Positions 8,027-16,256 of a DNA stretch of 64,000 bases are shown here, piece after piece (within the stretch, counting starts at the first letter, position 1; each line of letters begins with the position of its first letter). The stretch covers positions 620,001 to 684,000 of the forward strand of contig NZ_JACIDM010000001.1 in NCBI RefSeq assembly GCF_014196335.1. Direction: 5' to 3'. A program made the position numbers and the translations under genes. A model generated the notes under the pieces. That model ran no database searches and was not told the origin of the DNA. It saw nothing but the letters and a program-made list of their open reading frames with translations. Source of the stretch: Brevundimonas lenta (GTDB lineage Bacteria; Pseudomonadota; Alphaproteobacteria; Caulobacterales; Caulobacteraceae).

Positions 8027-10882
8027 TCAGCGCAGGAAATCTCCGACCAGTTCCACCGCTTCGGCGAGTCCCATGCGCTGCACCTCGGTCCCCGGCGGCA
8101 GGCTGGCGAACAATCGGGTCGGACAGGCGGCGTCCAGCATGACGAAGACGCCCTTGTCGTCGGCCCGCCGGATCAGCCTTCCGAAGGCCTGGGACATGCG
8201 GGCGCGGGCCAGGGCGTCGTCGTAGGCGCGTGCCTGCGGGCCGCCGCCGAAACGCTCGCGCCGCGCCTTGTGCAGCAGGTCGGGGCGCGGCCACGGCACG
8301 CGGTCGAAGGCGAGGATGCGCAAGGACCGGCCCGGCACATCCACCCCGTCGCGCACCGCGTCCGTGCCCAGCAGGCAGCTGTCCTGCTCGGCCCGGAACA
8401 CATCGACCAGGGCGCCGACCTCCAGCGGATCGACGTGCTGGGCGTAGAGCGGGAACCCCTGTTTCGCCAGGTCGGGGCCCAGCCGCTCATAGACCGCCTT
8501 CAGCCGGCGGATGGCGGTGAACAGGCCCAGGCCCCCGCCGCCGGCGGCGAGGAACAGTTCGCGCATCGCCGCCGCCGTCTGGCGCGTGTCGTCTTTCATC
8601 AGGTCGTTGACGACGATGACCCGGCTGTTGGCCGCATAGTCGAACGGACTTTCGACTTTCAGCGTCCGCGCCGGTTCGATCAGCCGCGCCGCGCCGCTGC
8701 GCAGCCGGGCAAGATCGAACGGATCGTCCGACATCGGATCGGACAGGGTGGCGGAGGTGATCAGCACCCCGTGCGACGGCATGACCACGGCGGCCTCCAG
8801 CGGCACGGTCGGGTCGATCCAGTGCCGGCGCAGGGCCACGTCATGGATGCGGCCGAAGGCGGCTTCGGCGCTCAGCCAGTCGACGAAGTCCGGATCCGGC
8901 TCGTCGCCCCCGACCTCCAGCGCCGCCAGCATCGAGCGCCAGCCGGGCAGGGTCATCCGGGCGCGGCGATCCAGGCCACGCAGCGCCCCCTCGATCCGGG
9001 CGCGCGACGAACCATCCAGCTCGGCCGCCTCGTCGTCGAGAATGTCTTCCAGATGCCGCGACAGGGCCAGCAGGGGCGCCTCCACAGCGGCCAGCGCCTT
9101 TGCCGCCTCCCGCGCCGCCTCCAGCACAGGCTCGGTGACCGGGCGCAGGCTGCATTCCATGCCGAACTCGCCGCCGCCGGCCGTCGCGTTCTCACTCGTC
9201 CGTGCACGGAGTTGTTCCAGCGCGGCGACCAGGAAGCGCTCGATCGGCCCGACCGGATTGACCTCGCCCGACGCCGGGGCGACCCGGCCGGACACGCCTT
9301 CGCCAGGCAGTTGGGCCGCGGCGCGGATGGCGTCCTGCAGAGCGCTGGTCGCGGCCTCGTTGTCGGCGCACAGGTCGCCCAGGCGCTGTTCCAGACCGCG
9401 CCCGCGACGGCCGCGCCCCTCCGGCCCCCGCAGCCAGCGTCGCAGCTCGGCCGCCTCCTGGCCCGACAGACAGGCGGAGAAGGCGCTGTCGGCTGCGTCG
9501 AACAGGTGGTGGCCCTCGTCGAAGACGACCCGCTTCAGCGCCGCCGTCTCGCCGTCCTGCTTCAGGCCCCGCGCCGACCGCGCCCCGTCGAAGGCGGCCT
9601 GGGTCATGACCAGCGCGTGGTTGGCGACGACCAGATCGGCGCGGCGGCTGGCGCGGATGGTCTTCTCGACGAAACAGGTGCGGTAGTGCGGACAGGCCGC
9701 GTGCACGCACTCGCCGCGCCGGTCGACCAGGTTCGCCGCGCTCGCCTGATGCGCCGCGCCCACCGCGAACAGCCCCGGCAGCCAGCCCGGATAGTCGCCG
9801 CCGGTCATGTCGCCGTCGCGCGAATGCAGCGCCCAGCGGCTGGCCAGCGCCATGCCGATCAGATCGCCGTTCCCCAGCTGCGCCGCCTGCACCATGTCCT
9901 GCAGGTTCAGCAGGCACAGGTAGTTCTCGCGCCCCTTGCGGACGACGGCCTTCTTCTTGCGCTCGGCCGGGTCGGGCCACAGCGCCGCGCTCTCGCGGTC
10001 GATCTGGCGTTGCAGGGCGCGGGTGTAGGTCGACACCCAGGCGGCCCCCTGGTTCCGCTCGGCCCACAGGCTGGCGGGGGCCAGATAGCCGAGCGTCTTG
10101 CCGGTGCCCGTCCCCGCCTCGGCCAGGAGCACGCGCGGCCGGCCCTCCTCGTTGCGCGGCGAGAAGGCGTAGGCGGCCTCGGCCGCATAATCGGATTGCG
10201 TGGGCCGGGTCTCGTCCAGCCCCGACGCCTGCAGCAGCTTCTCCAGCCGGATGCGGGCGCTCTCGCTGTCGACCGGCGCGGAGCCCGCCTCGCCCCGCGG
10301 CGCTTCGTCCTCCCACTCGGCCAGGCGCGACCAGACGTCGAGGCCAGAGCCGCGATGCTGGCGTTCGCGCAGCGGCTGGTGCTGCAGCGCCCCGCTGACG
10401 CGCCACGCCCAGCTCCAGCCCGCCCGGGCCAGGGTCTCGTTGAGCGTGAAAGCGTCCTCGCGGTTCGGATAAGCCGGATCGGCCAGTTCCTTCAGCAGGG
10501 CCGTCGCCGCAACCCGCAGCGCCGTCGCCTGGGCCTCCGCCCCCTTTGGCTCGGCCTGACCCATGGCCAGCGCCAGACCGCTGGGCGAGGGCGCGCAGAA
10601 CCGCGCCGGCCGCACGAAGGCGAACAGCTCCAGCACGTCCAGCATCTCCGCCGACCGCGGCGGCGGCGCGATGCCCAGCCGCCGCGCGGTCAGGCTGGCG
10701 TGCGCCACCATCACCGGTCCGGTCGTGAACGCGCCCTCGGCCGCGCCGCGCCCGATCTTCCGCGCCCCCTCGTCGTCGCAGATCGCCCCCGCGCCCGGCG
10801 GCACGGCCAGGGCGGCGGGCAAATCCAGCCACGGCTCGGCGCCGGTCAGGCTTGCGGAGGATGTCAGGGAGTCGACGGACAC
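8027..10882 (-). CDS. ATP-dependent DNA helicase, DinG/XPD (Fe-S) type
   Basis: A 951-residue superfamily 2 helicase of the DinG/YoaA/XPD group, which unwinds DNA 5'-3' and handles R-loops, D-loops and damaged forks. Walker A AEAGTGTGKT lies near residues 252-261 and the DEGH box (VVFDEGHHLF) near 450. Between them sit four cysteines: one in NYLCLLN near 322 and three in CVHAACPHYRTC near 391-402. This is the arrangement that binds a 4Fe-4S cluster. Motif VI, QAFGRLIRR, is near 900. I choose the GTG at 10882: it gives the relative-like start VDSLT...EPWLDLPAALAV, whereas the frame further upstream has no helicase-like sequence. The 250-residue N-terminal extension before Walker A is common in Caulobacterales. 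An SOS-like sequence lies at 10909-10924. Confidence 0.93.
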   Translation of the reverse strand: MSVDSLTSSASLTGAEPWLDLPAALAVPPGAGAICDDEGARKIGRGAAEGAFTTGPVMVAHASLTARRLGIAPPPRSAEMLDVLELFAFVRPARFCAPSPSGLALAMGQAEPKGAEAQATALRVAATALLKELADPAYPNREDAFTLNETLARAGWSWAWRVSGALQHQPLRERQHRGSGLDVWSRLAEWEDEAPRGEAGSAPVDSESARIRLEKLLQASGLDETRPTQSDYAAEAAYAFSPRNEEGRPRVLLAEAGTGTGKTLGYLAPASLWAERNQGAAWVSTYTRALQRQIDRESAALWPDPAERKKKAVVRKGRENYLCLLNLQDMVQAAQLGNGDLIGMALASRWALHSRDGDMTGGDYPGWLPGLFAVGAAHQASAANLVDRRGECVHAACPHYRTCFVEKTIRASRRADLVVANHALVMTQAAFDGARSARGLKQDGETAALKRVVFDEGHHLFDAADSAFSACLSGQEAAELRRWLRGPEGRGRRGRGLEQRLGDLCADNEAATSALQDAIRAAAQLPGEGVSGRVAPASGEVNPVGPIERFLVAALEQLRARTSENATAGGGEFGMECSLRPVTEPVLEAAREAAKALAAVEAPLLALSRHLEDILDDEAAELDGSSRARIEGALRGLDRRARMTLPGWRSMLAALEVGGDEPDPDFVDWLSAEAAFGRIHDVALRRHWIDPTVPLEAAVVMPSHGVLITSATLSDPMSDDPFDLARLRSGAARLIEPARTLKVESPFDYAANSRVIVVNDLMKDDTRQTAAAMRELFLAAGGGGLGLFTAIRRLKAVYERLGPDLAKQGFPLYAQHVDPLEVGALVDVFRAEQDSCLLGTDAVRDGVDVPGRSLRILAFDRVPWPRPDLLHKARRERFGGGPQARAYDDALARARMSQAFGRLIRRADDKGVFVMLDAACPTRLFASLPPGTEVQRMGLAEAVELVGDFLR

Positions 10883-10908
10883 GGTCCGTAGATAGCCGCT
10901 CCTGATGC

Positions 10909-10924
10909 GAAACGGAACGGGAAC
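10909..10924 (-). promoter_or_regulatory. SOS-box-like 16-mer upstream of the DinG-type helicase
   Basis: The plus strand reads GAAACGGAACGGGAAC, identical to 11795-11810. On the minus strand this is GTTC-N7-GTTT, one base from the alphaproteobacterial LexA pattern GTTC-N7-GTTC. It sits 27-42 bases before the helicase GTG, where a repressor would cover the promoter or early transcript. That LexA binds here is inference. Confidence 0.45.
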
Positions 10925-10926
10925 GT

Positions 10927-11736
10927 TCAGCCCGTCGCGCCCGCTCTTATGTTCGCCCTCAACGCCGGCTCCAGCAGCTTCGGTGGCGGCAGCGTCGCGT
11001 CTCTCGCGCTGCGCATGGCGACGAAGTCCGCCTCGCCCTTGCCGCCGCCGACGTGGATGTTGCCGTCGCGCTCGGCGCCGACCGTGGTCTCCCAGGCGAA
11101 GTGGGTGCGGCCGTCTTTCGGCAGGTAGTCGTGGCCGACGAAGACGCGCGTCTCGTCCGGCAGCGCCAGGATGCGCTGGATCGAGCCGTACAGCGTCGTT
11201 GCGTCGCCGCCGGGGAAGTCGGCCCGGGCGGTGCCGAAGTCGGGCATGAACAGGGTGTCGCCGACGAACACCGCGTCGCCGATCCGGTAGCTGATGCAGG
11301 CGGGGGTATGCCCCGGCGTGTGGATGACCTCGACCTCCAGCTCGCCCAGGGTGAAGCGGTCGCCGTCGGCGAACAGGCGGTCGAACACCTCCGAACCCGG
11401 ATGCTCGACGCCGAAACGATCGGCGAAGGTTTCCTGCACCTCGGTGATCCGCGCGCCGACCCCGATCGGCGCGCCGGTCCGCTTGCGCAGGTGGTCGCCG
11501 GCCGACAGGTGGTCGGCGTGGGCATGGGTCTCCAGCAGCCACACCGGCTTCAGCCCGCGACCCTCGGCCTCGGCCAGCACGGCGTCGGCCGAGGCCGTAG
11601 TGCTTCGCCCGCTCTCCGCATCGTGGTCGAGCACCGGGTCGATGATCGCCGCGTGCCCCGTCGCCGGGTCGGAGACCAGGTAGGTCACCGTGTTGGTGGC
11701 GGGATCGAAGAAGGCCTGGACGGTCGGCGTGGGCAT
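10927..11736 (-). CDS. MBL-fold metallo-hydrolase, persulfide dioxygenase-like (ETHE1/Blh type)
   Basis: A 269-residue metallo-beta-lactamase-fold protein. The metal motif THAHADH has H71, H73, D75 and H76; H143 lies in HTPGHTP, D160 in VGDTLFMPD and H202 in VFVGHDY. This is the layout of the ETHE1/Blh group, which oxidises glutathione persulfide to sulfite using one iron. The DFGTARADFPGGDA segment after D160 is characteristic of that group and separates it from the ligase-associated MBL exonuclease. A rhodanese (15107-15490) and a TauE/SafE transporter (2856-3776) encoded nearby would fit sulfur detoxification, but they are not in one operon with it. The ATG at 11736 gives the standard MPTPTVQAFFDPATNTV start. 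It ends 44 bases before the helicase start on the same strand. Confidence 0.88.
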   Translation of the reverse strand: MPTPTVQAFFDPATNTVTYLVSDPATGHAAIIDPVLDHDAESGRSTTASADAVLAEAEGRGLKPVWLLETHAHADHLSAGDHLRKRTGAPIGVGARITEVQETFADRFGVEHPGSEVFDRLFADGDRFTLGELEVEVIHTPGHTPACISYRIGDAVFVGDTLFMPDFGTARADFPGGDATTLYGSIQRILALPDETRVFVGHDYLPKDGRTHFAWETTVGAERDGNIHVGGGKGEADFVAMRSARDATLPPPKLLEPALRANIRAGATG

Positions 11737-11794
11737 CGGGCGGCTCCTTCCCCCGCGCCAGAATACGACCACGGTTCGGTCGCCGGAAGAGAGT

Positions 11795-11810
11795 GAAACG
11801 GAACGGGAAC
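11795..11810 (+). promoter_or_regulatory. SOS-box-like 16-mer upstream of the ligase-associated helicase
   Basis: A second exact copy of GAAACGGAACGGGAAC, 16 bases before the GTG at 11827. It reads AAAC-N7-GAAC, one mismatch from GAAC-N7-GAAC. It is followed by ATGCTATAGG, which may contain the -10 region, so a bound repressor would block transcription. See the copy at 10909-10924. LexA control is inferred. Confidence 0.45.
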
Positions 11811-11826
11811 ATGCTATAGGTCGCCG

Positions 11827-14382
11827 GTGACGCCCGCCGCCGCTCCTGCAACGCTTCCGCCCCCGGCGACCGGGCTGCCGCCGCTGTTCGCGGACTGGTT
11901 CGAGCGGCGCGGCTGGGCGCCCCGGCGCCATCAGCTGGAGATGGTCGCGGCGGCCGAGGCCGGATCGCACGCCCTGCTGGTCGCCCCGACCGGCGGCGGC
12001 AAGACGCTGGCGGGCTTCCTGCCCTCCCTGATCGAATTGGCCGGGCGCGGGCCGAAGCCGGCGTTCGGGCCGGGCTCCGGCGTTCACACCCTGTACCTGT
12101 CGCCGCTCAAGGCGCTGACCACCGACGTCGAGCGCAACCTGATGACCCCGATCCGCGAGATCGGGCTGAACGTCCATGTCGAGAGCCGAACCGGCGACAC
12201 CAAACAGTCCAAACGTCAGCGCCAGCGCGACTTCCCGCCCGACATCCTGCTGACCACGCCCGAGCAGTTGGCCCTGTTCTGCGCCTGGGACGGCGCGCGA
12301 TCGTATTTCGCCGACCTGAAATGCGTGGTGCTGGACGAGGTCCATGCCATCTGGAGCGGCAAGCGGGGCGATCTGCTGTCCCTGGGCCTGGGCCGGCTGC
12401 AGCAGTTCGCGCCGGACATGCGCCGCGTGGCGCTGAGCGCGACGGTCGACGACCCGGAGATGATCGCGGACTGGCTGAGGCCCCTGCCTGCGCCGACGGG
12501 GGCGGGCGTGCGCATCGTCCGCGGCGACCCCGGCGCGCCGCCGGTGGTCGATGTGCTGGTGTCCCAGGGCCACGTCCCCTGGGCCGGCCATACCGGCCTG
12601 CACGCCATCCCCGAGGTCTACGACATCCTCAAGGGCGCGGGGATGACGCTGATCTTCGTCAACACCCGCTGGCAGGCCGAGTTCGTCTTCCAGCAGCTCT
12701 GGGCCATGAATGATGAAAGTCTGCCCATCGGCCTGCACCACGGCTCGCTGGCGGCGGAGCAGAGGCGCAAGGTCGAGGCGGCCATGGCGCGGGGCGACCT
12801 GCGCGCCGTGGTCTGCACCTCGACGCTCGATCTCGGCATCGACTGGGGCGACGTCGACCTGGTCATCCAGCTGGCCGCGCCGCGCGGCGCCAGCCGTCTG
12901 GTGCAGCGCATCGGCCGCGCCAATCACCGGCTGGACGAGCCATCCCGCGCCCTGATGGTCCCGGCCAGCCGCTTCGAGATGCTGGAATGCCAGGCGGCGC
13001 GCGAGGCGGTGGCCGCCAACGCTTTCGACTGGGAGCCGCACCATACCGGCACCCTGGACACCCTCGCCCAGCACGTCATGGGTTGCGCCTGTTCCGAACC
13101 GTTCGCGATGGATGATCTGTATACGGAGGTTACCGCCTGCGGACCCTATCGCGACCTCGCGTACGAGACCTTCGAGGAGGTGGTCGATCTGGTCGCCACC
13201 GGCGGCTATGCGCTCCGGACCTACGAACGTTTCGCCCGCATCGTCCGCGACCGGCAGGGCCGCTGGAAGGTTCGCAACCAGCAGACGGCCCAGCGGCATC
13301 GCATGAATGTCGGAGCCATCGTCGCCGCCGCGACGCTGAATGTGCGGGTCGCCTCGCGACGCGGCGGCTCGGGCAAGCATCTCATCGGCGGCCGCAAGGT
13401 CGGGGAGGCGGAGGAGAGCTATTTCGAGGCCATGAGCCCGGGCGACACCTTCATCTTCGCGGGCCAGGTCTGGGCCTTCCAGGGCATCTCCGGCATGGAC
13501 GCCCTGGTCACCCATGCGACCCACAAGGATCCGAAGATTCCCTCCTGGGGCGGCTCCAAATTCCCCATGTCGACCTCGCTGGCCAGCCGCGTCCGGGCCA
13601 TGGTCCAGGACCGTGACCACTGGCGGGTGCTGCCGCCGGACGTGCAGGAGTGGCTGGAGCTTCAGGAGGTCCGTTCGGCCATCCCGCGCGCGGACACCAT
13701 GCTGGTCGAGACCTTCCCGCGCGGCTCGCGCCACTTCCTCGTCGCCTATCCATTCGAGGGATCGCTGGCCCACACCACCCTGGCCATGCTGCTGACGCGG
13801 CGTCTGGATCGGCTCGGCGTCGGGCCGCTCGGCTTCGTCTGCACGGACTATTCTCTGGCCGTCTGGTCGATCCATCCGATGGACGGGCTCGACCTCGATG
13901 CCCTGTTCGAACCCGACATGCTGGGCGACGATCTTGAGAACTGGCTGGAGGAGAGCTTCATCATGAAGCGGACCTTCCGCAACTGCGCCCTCATCTCCGG
14001 CCTGATCGAGCGACGCCAGCCGGGGGCCGAGAAGACCGGCCGGCAGGTCACCTTCTCGACAGACCTGATCTACGACGTCCTCCGCCGTCACCAGCCCGAC
14101 CACCTGTTGCTCCGCACCGCCCGCGCCGACGCCGCGGCGGGGATGCTGGACGTCGCCCGCCTGGGTCAGCTGCTGACGCGCATCCAGGGCCATATCCGGC
14201 ATATGCCGCTGGACCGGCCGTCGCCGTTCTGCGTGCCGGTTCTGGTCCAGATCGGTCGCGAGCGGGTCGGCGGGGACGCCGCCGAAATGATCCTTGAAGC
14301 CTCGGCCAGCGACTTCGACCAGTCCGCCCTGATCGACGAGATCATGGCGGACGCCCCGGCGGACCTGGAGGGCGCCCGATGA
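11827..14382 (+). CDS. ligase-associated DNA damage response DEXH-box helicase (Lhr-like)
   Basis: An 851-residue superfamily 2 helicase of the kind found in bacterial operons with an ATP-dependent DNA ligase, an MBL exonuclease and PdeM. Walker A is APTGGGKT (residues 53-60), the DEVH box is at 170-173, SAT occurs near 200, and motif VI is QRIGRANHRL near 360. The C-terminal half has the Lhr-core winged-helix/DUF-like region ending in ASDFDQSALIDEIMADAP. The GTG at 11827 is the first possible start after the promoter-like region and gives a family-typical N-terminus (PPLFADWFERRGW). The stop overlaps the pdeM ATG by four bases. The ligase and exonuclease members of the set are not in this window. 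Confidence 0.92.
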   Translation: MTPAAAPATLPPPATGLPPLFADWFERRGWAPRRHQLEMVAAAEAGSHALLVAPTGGGKTLAGFLPSLIELAGRGPKPAFGPGSGVHTLYLSPLKALTTDVERNLMTPIREIGLNVHVESRTGDTKQSKRQRQRDFPPDILLTTPEQLALFCAWDGARSYFADLKCVVLDEVHAIWSGKRGDLLSLGLGRLQQFAPDMRRVALSATVDDPEMIADWLRPLPAPTGAGVRIVRGDPGAPPVVDVLVSQGHVPWAGHTGLHAIPEVYDILKGAGMTLIFVNTRWQAEFVFQQLWAMNDESLPIGLHHGSLAAEQRRKVEAAMARGDLRAVVCTSTLDLGIDWGDVDLVIQLAAPRGASRLVQRIGRANHRLDEPSRALMVPASRFEMLECQAAREAVAANAFDWEPHHTGTLDTLAQHVMGCACSEPFAMDDLYTEVTACGPYRDLAYETFEEVVDLVATGGYALRTYERFARIVRDRQGRWKVRNQQTAQRHRMNVGAIVAAATLNVRVASRRGGSGKHLIGGRKVGEAEESYFEAMSPGDTFIFAGQVWAFQGISGMDALVTHATHKDPKIPSWGGSKFPMSTSLASRVRAMVQDRDHWRVLPPDVQEWLELQEVRSAIPRADTMLVETFPRGSRHFLVAYPFEGSLAHTTLAMLLTRRLDRLGVGPLGFVCTDYSLAVWSIHPMDGLDLDALFEPDMLGDDLENWLEESFIMKRTFRNCALISGLIERRQPGAEKTGRQVTFSTDLIYDVLRRHQPDHLLLRTARADAAAGMLDVARLGQLLTRIQGHIRHMPLDRPSPFCVPVLVQIGRERVGGDAAEMILEASASDFDQSALIDEIMADAPADLEGAR

Positions 14383-15110
14383 ACGCACAGCTCCGCGCGG
14401 CCCTGTCGCCCGCCCGCCACCCGTGCGGCGGCCTGAGGGTCCTGATTGAAGGCGAGCCCTGCGTGCTGCGCTGCTCCGGCGCCCTGTGGGCCATCAATCA
14501 CCGCACCCTGATCGTCGCCGACCTGCACCTGGAGAAGGGGTCGGCCTTCGCCGCCCGCGGCCAGATGCTGCCGCCCTACGACAGCGCCGCGACCCTGACG
14601 AAGCTGGAGGCTGAGATCGACGCCCTGCGGCCGGATGCCGTCGTGCTGCTGGGCGACAGCTTCCACGATTCGAAATCCGTCGGCCGGATGGCGGCGACCG
14701 ATCGTATCCGTCTGGACCGGATGGCCGAGGGGCGCGAGTGGATCTGGCTCGAGGGAAACCACGACATCCAGGCGCTCGCCGGGGCGCTGGACGACCTCAC
14801 TGGCCAGATCGTCGAGACGCTTGAGCTGGGCAGCCTGCGCCTGATCCACGAACCGCAACAGGGCGTGCGGCCCGGTGAGATCGCGGGCCACCTGCACCCG
14901 GCCGCGCGCGTCGCCGCCTATGGCCGCGGCGTGCGCCGTCCCTGTTTCGTCACCGACGGGCGGCGCGCCCTCCTGCCCGCCTTCGGCGCCTTCACCGGCG
15001 GACTGGACGTGCGCGATCCGGCCATCGCCGGCCTGTTCGAGGACCCGCCGCTGGCCGCGGCGCTGGGGCGCGACAAGGTGCATGCCCTGGCGTGGGAAAC
15101 GCTGCGCTAG
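14379..15110 (+). CDS. pdeM: ligase-associated DNA damage response endonuclease PdeM
   Basis: A 243-residue calcineurin-like metallophosphoesterase. The metal-binding motifs are VADLHLEKG (D48, H50), LLGDSFHD (D93), LEGNHD (N127, H128) and the late AGHLHP histidines. The family is paired with the ligase-associated helicase and is thought to process damaged DNA ends. The ATG overlaps the helicase stop (ATGA), showing translational coupling. At its 3' end it overlaps the convergent rhodanese gene by four bases, so there is no room for a separate terminator. Confidence 0.92.
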   Translation: MNAQLRAALSPARHPCGGLRVLIEGEPCVLRCSGALWAINHRTLIVADLHLEKGSAFAARGQMLPPYDSAATLTKLEAEIDALRPDAVVLLGDSFHDSKSVGRMAATDRIRLDRMAEGREWIWLEGNHDIQALAGALDDLTGQIVETLELGSLRLIHEPQQGVRPGEIAGHLHPAARVAAYGRGVRRPCFVTDGRRALLPAFGAFTGGLDVRDPAIAGLFEDPPLAAALGRDKVHALAWETLR

Positions 15111-15490
15111 GCGCCCGGCTCGACCTCGAAACCGGCGGCGCTGGCGTCCTTGAAGCCGCCGAGATTGCGCACCTCTCCATAGCCCATGGCCTGCAGCGTC
15201 TGGCCGGCCAGGGCCGATCGGCCGCCCGAGGCGCAGTACACGACGACCGGCCGGTCGGTACGGAGTTCGGGCAGATGGTAGGGCGTCGCCGCGTCGGCGC
15301 GGAACTCCAGCATACCGCGCGGCACGTTCACCGCCCCGGCCAGCTTGCCGGACGCGGCGATCTCGGCCGGGTCGCGGACGTCGAGCAGCAGGGCGTCGCG
15401 CTCGGCGACCAGAGTTCGAGCCTCGTCGGCCGAGATGCGCGGCACGGCGGCGTTGGCGGATTCAAGCAGGGACTTTACGGACTCGGGCAT
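15107..15490 (-). CDS. rhodanese-like sulfurtransferase
   Basis: A single rhodanese domain of 127 residues, with LLLDVRDPAEIAASG near residue 35 and the active-site loop CASGGRS with C86. The cysteine takes up sulfane sulfur and passes it to a thiophilic acceptor. No signal peptide is seen, so it is cytoplasmic. The ATG at 15490 begins MPESVKSLLE; an upstream in-frame ATG at 15517 gives a poor extension. It is the last gene downstream of plsC on the minus strand (57-base gap). With the persulfide-dioxygenase-like gene at 10927-11736 it could serve the same sulfur pathway, though they are separately transcribed. Confidence 0.88.
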   Translation of the reverse strand: MPESVKSLLESANAAVPRISADEARTLVAERDALLLDVRDPAEIAASGKLAGAVNVPRGMLEFRADAATPYHLPELRTDRPVVVYCASGGRSALAGQTLQAMGYGEVRNLGGFKDASAAGFEVEPGA

Positions 15491-15547
15491 GGCGCGGTCT
15501 CCGATGAAGGGCCGCACGCTACGCTCCGGAACGCGTCCGGTGAAGCA

Positions 15548-16255
15548 TCAGTGGCCCAGCAGCTTCGTCGACGCCGTCTCGATCCGCTCTTCCAGCTGGG
15601 CCATGAATTCCGCCCGCTTCAAACCGGCGGGGATGGGCGGCAGGAACTCGAACACCACCGTGCCCGGGTATCGATGGAAGCCGTGCGCCGGCCAGTGCTC
15701 GCCGGAATTGGTGGCCATCAACGCACAGGGGACGTCGAGGTCGCGATACAGGGCGGCGACGCCGGGTTTGTAATCGGGCGCCGCGCCGGGGACGGTGCGG
15801 GTGCCCTCGGGGAAGATGACGATCTGACGGCCGTCGGCCAGCCGGGCGCGGGCGTTGCGGACCAGCTCCTTCAGCGCCTTCGAATGGGCCTCGCGATCGA
15901 CCGGGATCATTCGCGTCTTGCCGGCGAACCAGCCGATGAAGGGCAGGGGCATCAGCTCCTTCTTCATCACCATGGCGGGGTCGTCGAACAGGATGAACGG
16001 CACGACGATGTCGAGCATGCCCTGGTGTTTCGAGGCGATCAGGGCGGGCCCGGACGGGCGGTGCTCCAGGCCCCGGAACTCGACCTTCACGCCCGCGATC
16101 CAGCGCAGGCCGAACAGCACGAACCGCGCCCAAAGCTTGATCACGCCCATGGCGATGTGGTGGGGCATCAGCAGCGTCGGCGACAGGCCGACGGTGAACA
16201 GCGGCATCGACAGATACAGCCACGCTGTAAACAGCAGCGAACGCAGGGTGTTCAC
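15548..16255 (-). CDS. plsC: 1-acyl-sn-glycerol-3-phosphate acyltransferase
   Basis: A 235-residue membrane-associated acyltransferase that makes phosphatidic acid from lysophosphatidic acid. The HX4D catalytic motif is H77-D82 in SKHQGMLD, and the substrate-binding FPEGTR lies at 148-153. An N-terminal hydrophobic segment (about 6-25) anchors it. The start is taken as GTG at 16255, one base after the stop of the YdcF gene; the sequence further upstream is an Arg-rich run from another frame. It forms the tail of the ftsE-ftsX-ydcF-plsC gene row, linking envelope and division functions. Length is normal for the family. Confidence 0.93.
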   Translation of the reverse strand: MNTLRSLLFTAWLYLSMPLFTVGLSPTLLMPHHIAMGVIKLWARFVLFGLRWIAGVKVEFRGLEHRPSGPALIASKHQGMLDIVVPFILFDDPAMVMKKELMPLPFIGWFAGKTRMIPVDREAHSKALKELVRNARARLADGRQIVIFPEGTRTVPGAAPDYKPGVAALYRDLDVPCALMATNSGEHWPAHGFHRYPGTVVFEFLPPIPAGLKRAEFMAQLEERIETASTKLLGH

Positions 16256-16256
16256 G

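Noticed and set aside
7988..10891. A 967-codon frame antisense to the DinG-type helicase
   Set aside because: Composition is Arg/Ala/Gly/Gln-rich without any motif; the sense strand encodes a complete helicase.
10927..11736. Ligase-associated MBL exonuclease
   Set aside because: The segment after the metal aspartate (MPDFGTARADFPGGDA) and the length fit the persulfide dioxygenase group instead.
10927..14388. A 1,153-codon minus-strand frame reaching across the ligase-associated helicase region
   Set aside because: Only its last 269 codons (MBL hydrolase) look like a protein; the rest is a shadow of the plus-strand helicase gene.
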